Part shown: positions 1 to 5,942 of the stretch, one piece after another
How positions within the stretch are numbered: the stretch's first letter is position 1
Layout: each line of letters begins with the position of its first letter
From: Candidatus Jacksonbacteria bacterium
GTDB taxonomy: Bacteria; Patescibacteriota; Patescibacteriia; UBA9629; GWA2-43-13
DNA length: 6,202 bases
Direction: 5' to 3'
Assembly (NCBI GenBank): GCA_018698735.1
Contig: JABIPD010000004.1
Coordinates: 1 to 6,202, forward strand
Position numbers and translations under genes: made by a program
The notes under the pieces: generated by a model
Told to the model about the DNA's origin: nothing
The model's database searches: none
The model's input: only the letters and a program-made list of their open reading frames with translations

Positions 1-89
1 AACTGACCCCATTCATAGCTTTGTGTAAAAGGGCTATGGGGAACAGACGAGACAAATGCATTCAATTTTTCTTTGCTTAAATTTTTCAC
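1..89 (-). CDS. Partial CDS, probable FemA/FemB-type peptidyltransferase (N-terminus only)
   Basis: A reading frame without stops runs off the left edge of the window. It begins with a GTG at 89-87, 12 nt after the ruvA stop, with an in-frame TAG a few codons upstream, so GTG (or a later TTG) is the only plausible start. The 29 visible codons read roughly MKNLSKEKLNAF, then VSSVPHSPFTQSYEWGQ. The PHSPFTQSYEWG stretch resembles the N-terminal 'flQsyeWg' motif of FemA/FemB/FemX proteins, which add amino acids to the peptidoglycan stem peptide using aminoacyl-tRNA. Only about 30 residues are visible, so the family call rests on one motif. The tight spacing suggests co-transcription with ruvA. 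No Shine-Dalgarno sequence is seen. The existence of the gene is fairly likely; its function is tentative. Confidence 0.55.
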   Translation of the reverse strand, partial: MKNLSKEKLNAFVSSVPHSPFTQSYEWGQ

Positions 90-101
90 AGCTAGATACT
101 A

Positions 102-668
102 TTAACTTTTGCCCAGTATTTTAAGAGCTTCTTTTATTCTTTCTGCTGAATCTTGCGAATCTATCTTCTTAAGCACCTCAGAAACATCGGCAGCTGAATA
201 GCCAAGTGCAACCAAAGCTTCTACTTCTTCTGATAAGTCCGAATGTAAAGCTCCATCAGCGCCATCGAGAACCGGGAAATCTTTTCCTTTTAAATCTACT
301 ATCAATCGTTCGGCCATTTTCTTTCCAACACCGAGTGCCTGCAGTAAACTTTCGTCCTGCTGCATAATCGCATTCGCCAAATCGTGCGCAGACACTTTGC
401 TTACAATCTTAATTGCACTTTTAGGCCCCACTCCAGACACACCAAGTAATTTTTGGAACACTTCTTTTTCTCCTTGAGTTAAAAAACCATACAACGATTG
501 GTCTGTTTCTCTTACAACAAAATATGTATACATTTTTTGTTCACTTCCTATTTCCACTTTTTCCAGCACCGCAGGAGAACAAAAAACACGATACCCTAAA
601 CCATTCACATCTATAATAAGACTCGCGTCTTCTTTTGCACTAATAGTACCAGAAACAAATGCTATCAT
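102..668 (-). CDS. ruvA: Holliday junction branch migration protein RuvA
   Basis: RuvA binds Holliday junctions as a tetramer and loads the RuvB motor for branch migration during recombinational repair. The 188 residues are slightly shorter than typical RuvA (about 190-205). Domain I (about 1-62) is the OB fold, with the family signature FVVRETDQSLYGF at 50-62. Domain II has two helix-hairpin-helix motifs, LLGVSGVGPKSA (74-85) and LGVGKKMAERL (112-122), which grip the DNA backbone. After a short linker (about 130-146), domain III (about 147-188) is the small helical RuvB-contacting domain, including EEVEALVALGYSAADV. In E. coli the acidic pin is a consecutive Glu-Asp; here the sequence is R-E-T-D, so the second acidic residue is displaced by one. 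The ATG at 668 gives the standard MIAFVSGTI start. There is no Shine-Dalgarno sequence, but a promoter-like sequence lies 8 nt upstream. It is probably the first gene of a minus-strand operon; ruvB and ruvC are not visible. Confidence 0.97.
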   Translation of the reverse strand: MIAFVSGTISAKEDASLIIDVNGLGYRVFCSPAVLEKVEIGSEQKMYTYFVVRETDQSLYGFLTQGEKEVFQKLLGVSGVGPKSAIKIVSKVSAHDLANAIMQQDESLLQALGVGKKMAERLIVDLKGKDFPVLDGADGALHSDLSEEVEALVALGYSAADVSEVLKKIDSQDSAERIKEALKILGKS

Positions 669-705
669 ATACCATTAGGGTAGCTGAATGCCCATAAAAA
701 GACAA
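669..705 (-). promoter_or_regulatory. Predicted ruvA promoter, apparently leaderless
   Basis: On the minus strand, TTGTCT (705-700, 4/6 to the -35 consensus) is followed by a 17-bp spacer and TACCCT (682-677, a weak 3/6 match to the -10). Only 8 nt separate the -10 from the ruvA ATG, so transcription would begin at or next to the start codon. No Shine-Dalgarno sequence exists in that space. The -10 is poor on its own; the call gains support because the uvrB and ABC ATPase genes show the same geometry. Confidence 0.4.
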
Positions 706-717
706 ACCTTTTAAGCA

Positions 718-851
718 AATTTCTAATTAACCTAATTGCACTAATTTCTAATCAAATCTCAATGAACAATACTCCCAAACATGTACTGATTGGAATTTAG
801 TTTATTGTTCATTAACTAGTGCAATTAGGTTAATTAGAGTAATTAGAAATT
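718..851. repeat. Large AT-rich imperfect inverted repeat between ruvA and uvrB
   Basis: Positions 722-743 and 817-838 are perfect 22-bp reverse complements (core CCTAATTGCACTA / TAGTGCAATTAGG). Further in, 761-771 (AATGAACAATA) pairs perfectly with 803-813 (TATTGTTCATT). A third pair lies at the outer edges: 718-728 (AATTTCTAATT) with 841-851 (AATTAGAAATT), which competes with the outermost part of the 22-bp stem. The decamer AATTTCTAAT also recurs directly at 718-727 and 743-752. Inside the inner stem is a 31-nt loop. There is no coding potential, no U-tract beside the stem and no clear target-site duplication. It may be a MITE-like remnant, a cruciform-forming element or a divider between divergent promoters; the sequence alone does not decide. 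Confidence 0.85.
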
Positions 852-897
852 CCCCCATAACTACAGCATATGAAATCTTATTTCTTAAAAAAATCCT

Positions 898-909
898 ATG
901 GATATCCAT
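898..909. promoter_or_regulatory. 12-bp perfect palindrome, candidate uvrB operator
   Basis: ATGGATATCCAT at 898-909 is a perfect palindrome lying two bases upstream of the proposed uvrB -35 hexamer (912-917), where a dimeric regulator could contact RNA polymerase. It does not resemble the LexA boxes of E. coli (CTG-N10-CAG) or Bacillus (CGAAC-N4-GTTCG). A palindrome this short in AT-rich DNA may be chance, so the regulatory role is only a possibility. Confidence 0.2.
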
Positions 910-911
910 GC

Positions 912-948
912 TGGACTCATTCCATCATCCCACGTATGATACCAAAAC
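912..948 (+). promoter_or_regulatory. Predicted uvrB promoter, leaderless geometry
   Basis: TGGACT at 912-917 (4/6 to TTGACA), an exact 17-bp spacer and TATGAT at 935-940 (5/6 to TATAAT) form a good sigma-70-type promoter. The -10 ends 8 nt before the uvrB ATG at 949, so the predicted transcript starts at or within a couple of bases of the start codon. The sequence between (ACCAAAAC) contains no Shine-Dalgarno motif. This is the best of the three such promoters in the window. Confidence 0.6.
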
Positions 949-2985
949 ATGAAATTTAAGCTTAAATCCAACTATAAACCCACAGGAGATCAGCCTCGAG
1001 CAATCGAACAACTTTCTGCATGGTTAAAACAAAACAACAAACACCAGACATTACTTGGAGTTACTGGCTCTGGAAAAACATTTACCATGGCAAATGTTAT
1101 CCAAAACATCCAAAAACCAACACTCGTTATCTCCCATAATAAGACATTAGCAGCCCAACTTGCCTCTGAATTTAAAGAATACTTCCCAAATAACGCGGTT
1201 CATTATTTTGTTTCTTACTACGATTACTACCAACCAGAGGCCTATATCCCCCAATCCGACACGTATATAGAGAAAGAAACCCAAGTAAACGAAGAAATAG
1301 ATAGATTGCGGCATGCTTCCACACAATCACTGCTTTCTAGAAAAGATGTTATTATTGTTGCCTCTGTGTCGTGTATATACGGCCTTGGCTCGCCTATTGA
1401 GTACAAAAAACAAGCTATCACCCTAAAAACTAAACAATCGACACCTCGAAACAAAATTTTAATGGCATTAACAAAATTACGCTTCACTCGTAATGATATA
1501 GATTTTCATAGAGGAACGTTTCGCGTTCGAGGGGATGTCCTTGAAATTTATCCAGTATTTTCGCTCGATGAAATTATTCGCGTAGAATTCTTTGGCGACA
1601 CCATCGAACGGATTGTTGTTTTAGATTCACTTACCGGCAAAAAGAAACAAGGTCCAGTTGATTCCGTCGATATTTATCCAGCCACTCACTACCTACCTCC
1701 AGATCAAGACCAATCCGATATTGTTAAAGAGATAGAAAAAGATTTAAAAAAACAGATAGAACATTTCCAAAAAAATAACCAGCTTCTCGAGGCCCAACGA
1801 ATAGAACAACGAACCAAGTACGACTTAGAAATGATCCAAACCGTTGGTTACTGTAATGGAATAGAAAACTATTCTCGTTATTTCGACCACCGTAAGCCTG
1901 GGGAACCGCCCTTTGCTTTAATTGACTACTTTCCAGACGATTATTTATTGCTCGTAGATGAATCCCACATGACTATCCCCCAAATTGGTGGGATGTATGC
2001 TGGCGACAAAAGCAGAAAACAAATGTTAATAGACTACGGCTTTCGGCTTCCAGCTGCACGAGACAACCGCCCGCTTATGTTTAAGGAATTCGAAACCCAC
2101 GTTAACAAAGCAGTATTTGTATCTGCCACACCAGGACCATACGAAATAGCACATTCTACTGGAATGTCGGTTGAAGACGTTAAAACAGAAGGAATCTCTA
2201 CTATAATGAAACAGCCAAATAAACCAGACTCATTCCATGTTACCGAGCAAGTTATCCGCCCTACTGGATTATTAGACCCAGAAGTTCAGATTAGGCCAAC
2301 TAAAAACCAGATTGACGATGTGTTAGAAGAAGTCCAAAAACGTGTAAAAAATAAACAGCGAGTACTTATTACAACATTAACCAAACGTCTTTCAGAAGAG
2401 TTAAACGACTATCTTCAAGAACTTGGTATTAAATCGCAATACCTGCACTCCGAAGTAGACACCTTGGAGAGAATAACCATTTTAAGAGATTTACGAAAAG
2501 GAGTATTCGACGTATTAGTAGGTATTAACCTGCTTCGAGAAGGACTCGATCTTCCAGAGGTTTCGTTAGTTGTTATTTTAGATGCGGATAAAGAAGGGTT
2601 CCTACGAAGTGAAACCTCGCTTATTCAAACCATGGGAAGAGCAGCAAGACATGCAGATGGACAAGTTATTATGTATGCAGACGTGGTAACAGGCTCTATG
2701 AAACGAGCAATAAACGAAACCAAGCGAAGACGAACAATTCAAGAAGCATATAATACTCAGCATGGTATTACCCCAACCTCGATTGAAAAAGAAATAAAAG
2801 ACGACCAATTCTCTCGGATGAAGAAAGAAAAATCAGAGGCCAAAGATAGATTTAAAAATATTCCTAAAGACGAAATCCCTCAATTAGTAAAAGAGTTAAC
2901 CTCTCAAATGGATTTGGCTGCCAAGAATCTCGATTTCGAGAAGGCTACGGAGCTAAGAGATATTATTCAAGATCTTACTCATTAA
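949..2985 (+). CDS. uvrB: UvrABC system protein B (UvrB)
   Basis: UvrB is the damage-verifying helicase-like subunit of nucleotide excision repair: UvrA delivers it to the lesion and it then recruits UvrC. The 678 residues are close to the family norm (about 660-680). Visible parts in order are the Walker A motif GVTGSGKT (37-44), the damage-probing beta-hairpin with its aromatic residues (VSYYDYYQPEAYIPQSDTYI, 88-107), motif II DESH (337-340), motif III VSATPG (391-396), and motifs V-VI, including NLLREGLDLPE (527-537) and QTMGRAARH (560-568). The C-terminal UVR coiled-coil (about 644-678, DLAAKNLDFEKATELRD) is the UvrC contact. Between SATPGPYE and EQVIRPTGLLDP there are about two dozen more residues (about 402-430) than in E. 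coli or Thermus UvrB. The ATG at 949 gives the expected N-terminus including GDQPRAIEQL. Strong leaderless-type promoter; divergent from ruvA. Confidence 0.98.
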   Translation: MKFKLKSNYKPTGDQPRAIEQLSAWLKQNNKHQTLLGVTGSGKTFTMANVIQNIQKPTLVISHNKTLAAQLASEFKEYFPNNAVHYFVSYYDYYQPEAYIPQSDTYIEKETQVNEEIDRLRHASTQSLLSRKDVIIVASVSCIYGLGSPIEYKKQAITLKTKQSTPRNKILMALTKLRFTRNDIDFHRGTFRVRGDVLEIYPVFSLDEIIRVEFFGDTIERIVVLDSLTGKKKQGPVDSVDIYPATHYLPPDQDQSDIVKEIEKDLKKQIEHFQKNNQLLEAQRIEQRTKYDLEMIQTVGYCNGIENYSRYFDHRKPGEPPFALIDYFPDDYLLLVDESHMTIPQIGGMYAGDKSRKQMLIDYGFRLPAARDNRPLMFKEFETHVNKAVFVSATPGPYEIAHSTGMSVEDVKTEGISTIMKQPNKPDSFHVTEQVIRPTGLLDPEVQIRPTKNQIDDVLEEVQKRVKNKQRVLITTLTKRLSEELNDYLQELGIKSQYLHSEVDTLERITILRDLRKGVFDVLVGINLLREGLDLPEVSLVVILDADKEGFLRSETSLIQTMGRAARHADGQVIMYADVVTGSMKRAINETKRRRTIQEAYNTQHGITPTSIEKEIKDDQFSRMKKEKSEAKDRFKNIPKDEIPQLVKELTSQMDLAAKNLDFEKATELRDIIQDLTH

Positions 2986-2991
2986 TTCTGT

Positions 2992-3022
2992 AAAAAAACC
3001 TCCCTCTCGTCATCCAGAGGAG
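2992..3022 (-). terminator. Terminator-like hairpin with T-tract reading leftward
   Basis: Read on the minus strand, CTCCTCT (3022-3016) and AGAGGGAG (3007-3000) form a 7-bp stem with one bulge around an 8-nt loop, followed by G and seven T (2998-2992). This resembles a factor-independent terminator, but no minus-strand gene lies upstream of it, and part of the stem belongs to the adjoining repeat. On the plus strand, where uvrB ends, the same bases have no trailing T-run, so they do not give a convincing uvrB terminator. It might block antisense transcription into uvrB. Confidence 0.25.
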
Positions 3023-3099
3023 ACTGCGTGTCGACGAAGGATCTCTGCATGAATCCTCGCCGACCAGATTCTTCACCTGCTGCAGGCTCTGAATGACGA
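3007..3099. repeat. Composite dispersed repeat: two inverted GTCATYC...GAAGRATCT units
   Basis: The left unit (3007-3044) starts TCGTCATCCAGAG and ends GAAGGATCT. The right unit (3066-3099), read on the minus strand, starts TCGTCATTCAGAG and ends GAAGAATCT. The outer 13 bases match at 12 positions and the inner 9 at 8; the 16-nt and 12-nt middles differ. The right middle contains the perfect palindrome CCTGCTGCAGG (3076-3086). A 21-nt spacer (3045-3065) separates the units. From memory, this resembles a widespread class of intergenic repeats of the form GTCATYCTGAG...GAAGRATC found in many bacterial genomes; that link was not searched. The element fills most of the uvrB-truB gap and could fold as one long hairpin at the 3' end of the uvrB transcript. 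There are no coding signs. Confidence 0.75.
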
Positions 3100-3112
3100 A
3101 CACTTAATCTAT

Positions 3113-4201
3113 ATGAATGGATTTCTTCTTATTAATAAGCCTGTTGGGCCTACCAGCCACGATGTTATCGATGAAATACGAAAAACAACTGGTATTAAAA
3201 AGGTTGGACATGCTGGAACACTCGACCCATTTGCAGATGGTTTACTTATTGTTGCAGTAGGAACATCAACAAAGTCTTTAAAACACTTTGTTGGGTTAGA
3301 TAAAAAATATCGCGCAACACTCACCCTCGGAGCAACGAGTGATACGTATGACAATACAGGAGTAATTACACATTCGAAATCTGAAATTCAAAATCCAAAA
3401 CAGGACGACGTTAAAACAATTATTTCAACCTTCGCAGGAAAACAAAAACAGACACCGCCAATGTATTCTGCAAAAAAGGTAAAAGGGAAAAAATTATACG
3501 AACTGGCGCGTGAAGGAAAAGAAATAAAACGAGACCCAATAAATATAGAACTATTCTCCATAGAACTTATAGAATACTCGTATCCCAAACTTGTTATAGA
3601 TGTTCACTGCACCTCAGGAACGTATATCCGTACCCTGGGGCACGACATAGGCCAAAAACTTGGCACAGGTGCCTACTTAGAGAATCTTACCCGAACGGCG
3701 ATTGGAGATTTTACTCTAGAGCAAGCATGTTCGTTCCCTCTCGACAATTGGAAATCTAAAATAATTCTTTCTCCAGACGCAAAAACAAATGTAATGTGCT
3801 TTGGAACATTCGACCCGTTTCACAAGGGGCATGAATACTATTTGCGACAAGCCCATAAATTCGGAAAAACACTTTCGGTAATTCTTACCCGCGATCAAAA
3901 CATACTAAAAGAAAAAAAACATAAACCATATCAACCAGAACAAGAAAGGTTACTGGCTATTAAACAAGCACATATTGCAGAAGAAATAATGCTAGGAGAA
4001 CTAACGGACTACTTTAAACTTATCCACGAAAAAAAGCCTCAGCTTATTTGCTTGGGCTACGATCAGCCGTATGATATGATGAAACTTCGCAAAGAACTTA
4101 AAGATAAAAAACTTTCAACACATGTTATTAGGCTTGATTCCTACAAGCCAGAAATATATAAATCGAGTCTTATTAAGAAGAAATCCACACCTAAAACTTG
4201 A
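3113..4201 (+). CDS. truB: tRNA pseudouridine(55) synthase TruB fused to a RibL/TagD-like nucleotidyltransferase
   Basis: The 362-residue protein has two domains. Residues 1 to about 215 are the TruB catalytic domain, which isomerises U55 in the T-loop of tRNAs. Its start (MNGFLLINKPVGPTSHDVI), the catalytic-Asp motif GHAGTLDPFADGLL (Asp38), PPMYSAKKVKGKKLYELARE (115-134) and GTYIRTLGHDIG (169-180) are all present. The usual TruB C-terminal RNA-binding (PUA-like) domain is absent. From about 226 a cytidylyltransferase-fold domain begins: GTFDPFHKGH (231-240, with the HxGH site at 237-240), LICLGYDQ (311-318) and a terminal YKSSLIKKK (349-357). These resemble archaeal FAD synthetase RibL and TagD-type glycerol-3-phosphate cytidylyltransferases; the substrate cannot be told. 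truB is often next to ribF (FAD synthetase) in bacteria, so FMN adenylylation is an attractive inference. No internal stop or frameshift is seen. Residue 228 is a Met that could serve as an internal start. No Shine-Dalgarno sequence precedes the ATG. Confidence 0.92.
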   Translation: MNGFLLINKPVGPTSHDVIDEIRKTTGIKKVGHAGTLDPFADGLLIVAVGTSTKSLKHFVGLDKKYRATLTLGATSDTYDNTGVITHSKSEIQNPKQDDVKTIISTFAGKQKQTPPMYSAKKVKGKKLYELAREGKEIKRDPINIELFSIELIEYSYPKLVIDVHCTSGTYIRTLGHDIGQKLGTGAYLENLTRTAIGDFTLEQACSFPLDNWKSKIILSPDAKTNVMCFGTFDPFHKGHEYYLRQAHKFGKTLSVILTRDQNILKEKKHKPYQPEQERLLAIKQAHIAEEIMLGELTDYFKLIHEKKPQLICLGYDQPYDMMKLRKELKDKKLSTHVIRLDSYKPEIYKSSLIKKKSTPKT

Positions 4202-4235
4202 TTTAACAAATACTTTTCTATAAAATATTGCTGAT
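4198..4235 (+). promoter_or_regulatory. Predicted promoter of the Gld-type ABC operon, leaderless geometry
   Basis: TTGATT at 4198-4203 (4/6 to -35), a 17-bp spacer and TAAAAT at 4221-4226 (5/6 to -10) lie in the 34-bp gap after the truB fusion gene. The -35 overlaps that gene's TGA stop (4199-4201). The -10 ends 9 nt before the ATPase ATG at 4236, and the intervening bases (ATTGCTGAT) contain no Shine-Dalgarno motif. TATAAA at 4219-4224 is an overlapping alternative -10. This would give the ABC genes their own transcript besides any read-through from truB. Confidence 0.5.
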
Positions 4236-5192
4236 ATGTTAGAGATAAAAAAACTTACAAAACGTTTTGGAGACTTTACCGCAATCGACAATATTTCTTT
4301 CACCGTAAACGATGGTGAAGTTGTTGGATTTTTAGGCCCCAACGGAGCCGGCAAATCCACAACCATGAAAATTGTAACCGGCTATTTAGCCCCGACTTCT
4401 GGTACCGCAATTATCGATGGTAAAGATATTCAAGATTTTTCAGACGAAACCCGCGCAAAAATAGGCTACCTACCAGAACGCAACCCACTTTACGATGAAC
4501 TTCAGGTAAAAGAATATCTTTCGTTTGTAGCGGAACTTCGTGGTGTAGAAAAAAAGAAACGCTCACAAAAAATAGACGAAATGATAGAAATTTGCGGATT
4601 ACAAAAAATGCTCTACCGATCGATAGGAGATCTTTCAAAAGGTTTTCGACAAAGAGTAGGGCTTGCGCAGTCTTTAATTCACGATCCAGACATTGTGGTT
4701 ATGGACGAACCTACAAGTGGGCTTGATCCAAATCAAATTATAGAAATTCGTGAACTTATAAAAGAAATTGGAAAAACAAAAACTGTTATTTTAAGTACCC
4801 ATATTCTTCCTGAGGTGCAAGCAACTTGCAACCGAATGATTATTATAAACGAAGGAAAAATTGTAGCCCAAGGAACAACCGAAGAACTCACCAAGGCAGA
4901 CAAGCAGAAAGAAAATGTTATTGTTTCGCTTAAATGCGAAGACAAAGAAACTATAGCCCAAGAACTTCGACACCTTCCCTATGTGGAAAAAGTAGAAGAA
5001 CACGAACGCGCAGAACAAGGCACCGAGCGATTTCGGATTGTTGGCTCACACGATATGAGAGAAGACATCTTTAAACTCTCTCACAAACACAACTGGCCAA
5101 TAATGGAAATGTTCCGAGAACAAGTATCTTTAGAAAAAGTCTTTAGAAACCTAACGCAAGACAGTAGCAAGGAACCAACAGAAAAAAAGTAA
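4236..5192 (+). CDS. ABC transporter ATP-binding protein, GldA-like
   Basis: This is the nucleotide-binding subunit of an ABC-2-type exporter at the inner face of the membrane. The 318 residues contain Walker A GPNGAGKST (34-42), the Q-loop region YLPERNPLY with Glu81 in place of Gln, the signature LSKGFRQR (133-140, a variant of LSGGQ), Walker B with D-loop DIVVMDEPTSGLDP (152-165) and the H-loop His189. The Glu in the Q-loop followed by NPLY, and the LSKG(F/Y)RQR signature, are typical of the GldA-like group. After about residue 225 comes a C-terminal extension of about 90 residues, as in many ABC-2 export ATPases. The GldF- and GldG-like genes follow at 25 nt and 8 nt spacing, supporting one operon and complex. 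The substrate is unknown; in Flavobacterium the Gld genes affect gliding, but relatives occur in non-gliding bacteria. Confidence 0.93.
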   Translation: MLEIKKLTKRFGDFTAIDNISFTVNDGEVVGFLGPNGAGKSTTMKIVTGYLAPTSGTAIIDGKDIQDFSDETRAKIGYLPERNPLYDELQVKEYLSFVAELRGVEKKKRSQKIDEMIEICGLQKMLYRSIGDLSKGFRQRVGLAQSLIHDPDIVVMDEPTSGLDPNQIIEIRELIKEIGKTKTVILSTHILPEVQATCNRMIIINEGKIVAQGTTEELTKADKQKENVIVSLKCEDKETIAQELRHLPYVEKVEEHERAEQGTERFRIVGSHDMREDIFKLSHKHNWPIMEMFREQVSLEKVFRNLTQDSSKEPTEKK

Positions 5193-5217
5193 TATCCTTG
5201 CAATAGAACCTATACCT

Positions 5218-5934
5218 ATGGCACGTATTATTGCGCTTATAAAAAAAGAGATCCTCTCTATTCTAAACTCTCCGATTATCTATATAGTCACCATAGGGTT
5301 TGTCGTGGTGAATAGCTGGCTCTATTTTGAAAACTTTTTTGTTGCAGAACAAGCAACCCTTCGAACGTACTTTGCATTCTTCCCATGGATACTTCTTTTT
5401 CTTATTCCAGCAATCTCTATGAGAGTATGGGCAGAAGAAAAAAAATCGGGCACCATCGAATTTTTACTGACAACAGCAACAAAAGACTGGGAAGCAGTTA
5501 TTGCTAAATACTTAAGCACCCTCATTCTTATTCTTTTCATCCTTATCTGCACACTCCCCGTTCCATTAAGTGTTGCTGCTATCGGGAATGTAGATGGCGG
5601 ACAAATAGTAACAAACTATATTGCAGCGTTCTTACTTGCCGCCAGCATGGTTGCAATCGGCCAATGGCTTTCCTCTCTTTCTAAAAACCAGATTGTGTCG
5701 TTTATTATTACCTTGTTGGTACTTTTTGCATTAATGATGATTGGCTTGCCGTATCTTCTAGCAAGCACAAAAGGAATACTCACCGAAGGCATGCGATTCC
5801 TTTCAACCCAAACTCACTTTTTAAACATGTCAAAAGGTGTTATCGACATTCGAGATGTAACATATTTTATATCTATTATTGTGCTTTTCCTGTTTTTAAA
5901 TGTGTTCAGCCTCCAAAGTAGGCATTGGAAATAA
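5218..5934 (+). CDS. gldF: ABC-2 type permease, GldF family
   Basis: This is the membrane subunit partnering the preceding ATPase. The 238 residues show about six hydrophobic segments (roughly 19-38, 51-68, 96-120, 131-153, 159-182 and 213-233). GldF-type landmarks include an amphipathic N-terminus with KKEILSILNSPIIYIV (9-24), PWILLFLIPAISMRVWAEEK (56-75) followed by SGTIEFLLT (77-85), GNVDGGQIVTNY (123-134), SLSKNQIVSFII (153-164) and THFLNMSKGVIDIRDVTYF (199-217). The length matches single-domain GldF permeases (about 240). It lies 25 nt after the ATPase gene and 8 nt before the GldG-like gene, so it is probably co-transcribed. The ATG at 5218 has no Shine-Dalgarno sequence upstream; a weak TAGAAC at 5204-5209 sits 8 nt before it but lacks a matching -35. 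The transported substrate is unknown. Confidence 0.93.
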   Translation: MARIIALIKKEILSILNSPIIYIVTIGFVVVNSWLYFENFFVAEQATLRTYFAFFPWILLFLIPAISMRVWAEEKKSGTIEFLLTTATKDWEAVIAKYLSTLILILFILICTLPVPLSVAAIGNVDGGQIVTNYIAAFLLAASMVAIGQWLSSLSKNQIVSFIITLLVLFALMMIGLPYLLASTKGILTEGMRFLSTQTHFLNMSKGVIDIRDVTYFISIIVLFLFLNVFSLQSRHWK

Positions 5935-5942
5935 CCCTCTGT

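Noticed and set aside
755..815. LexA/SOS box near uvrB (TGAACAATA ... TATTGTTCA)
   Set aside because: The half-sites are arms of the larger inverted repeat 31 nt apart, not the compact CGAAC-N4-GTTCG or CTG-N10-CAG spacing of known LexA boxes.
1242..1487. Antisense frame inside uvrB (and similar ones at 2602-2808, 3109-3354 and 4411-4638)
   Set aside because: They lie fully opposite strongly conserved genes, have no motif and no start signals, and are explained as shadows of the sense coding.
3000..3020. Plus-strand rho-independent terminator for uvrB
   Set aside because: A short stem is present but no T-run follows it on the plus strand; the T-run is on the other strand.
4199..4201. UGA recoded as glycine (as in some Patescibacteria), extending the truB fusion
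   Set aside because: The truB fusion ends with TGA right after a lysine-rich tail, an ATPase gene starts 34 nt later, and no conserved glycine in any gene of the window is encoded by TGA.
3113..4201. Canonical bifunctional RibF as the second domain
   Set aside because: The C-terminal domain is only about 135 residues, lacks a riboflavin kinase domain, and its GTFDPFHKGH and LGYDQ motifs fit the RibL/TagD type better.
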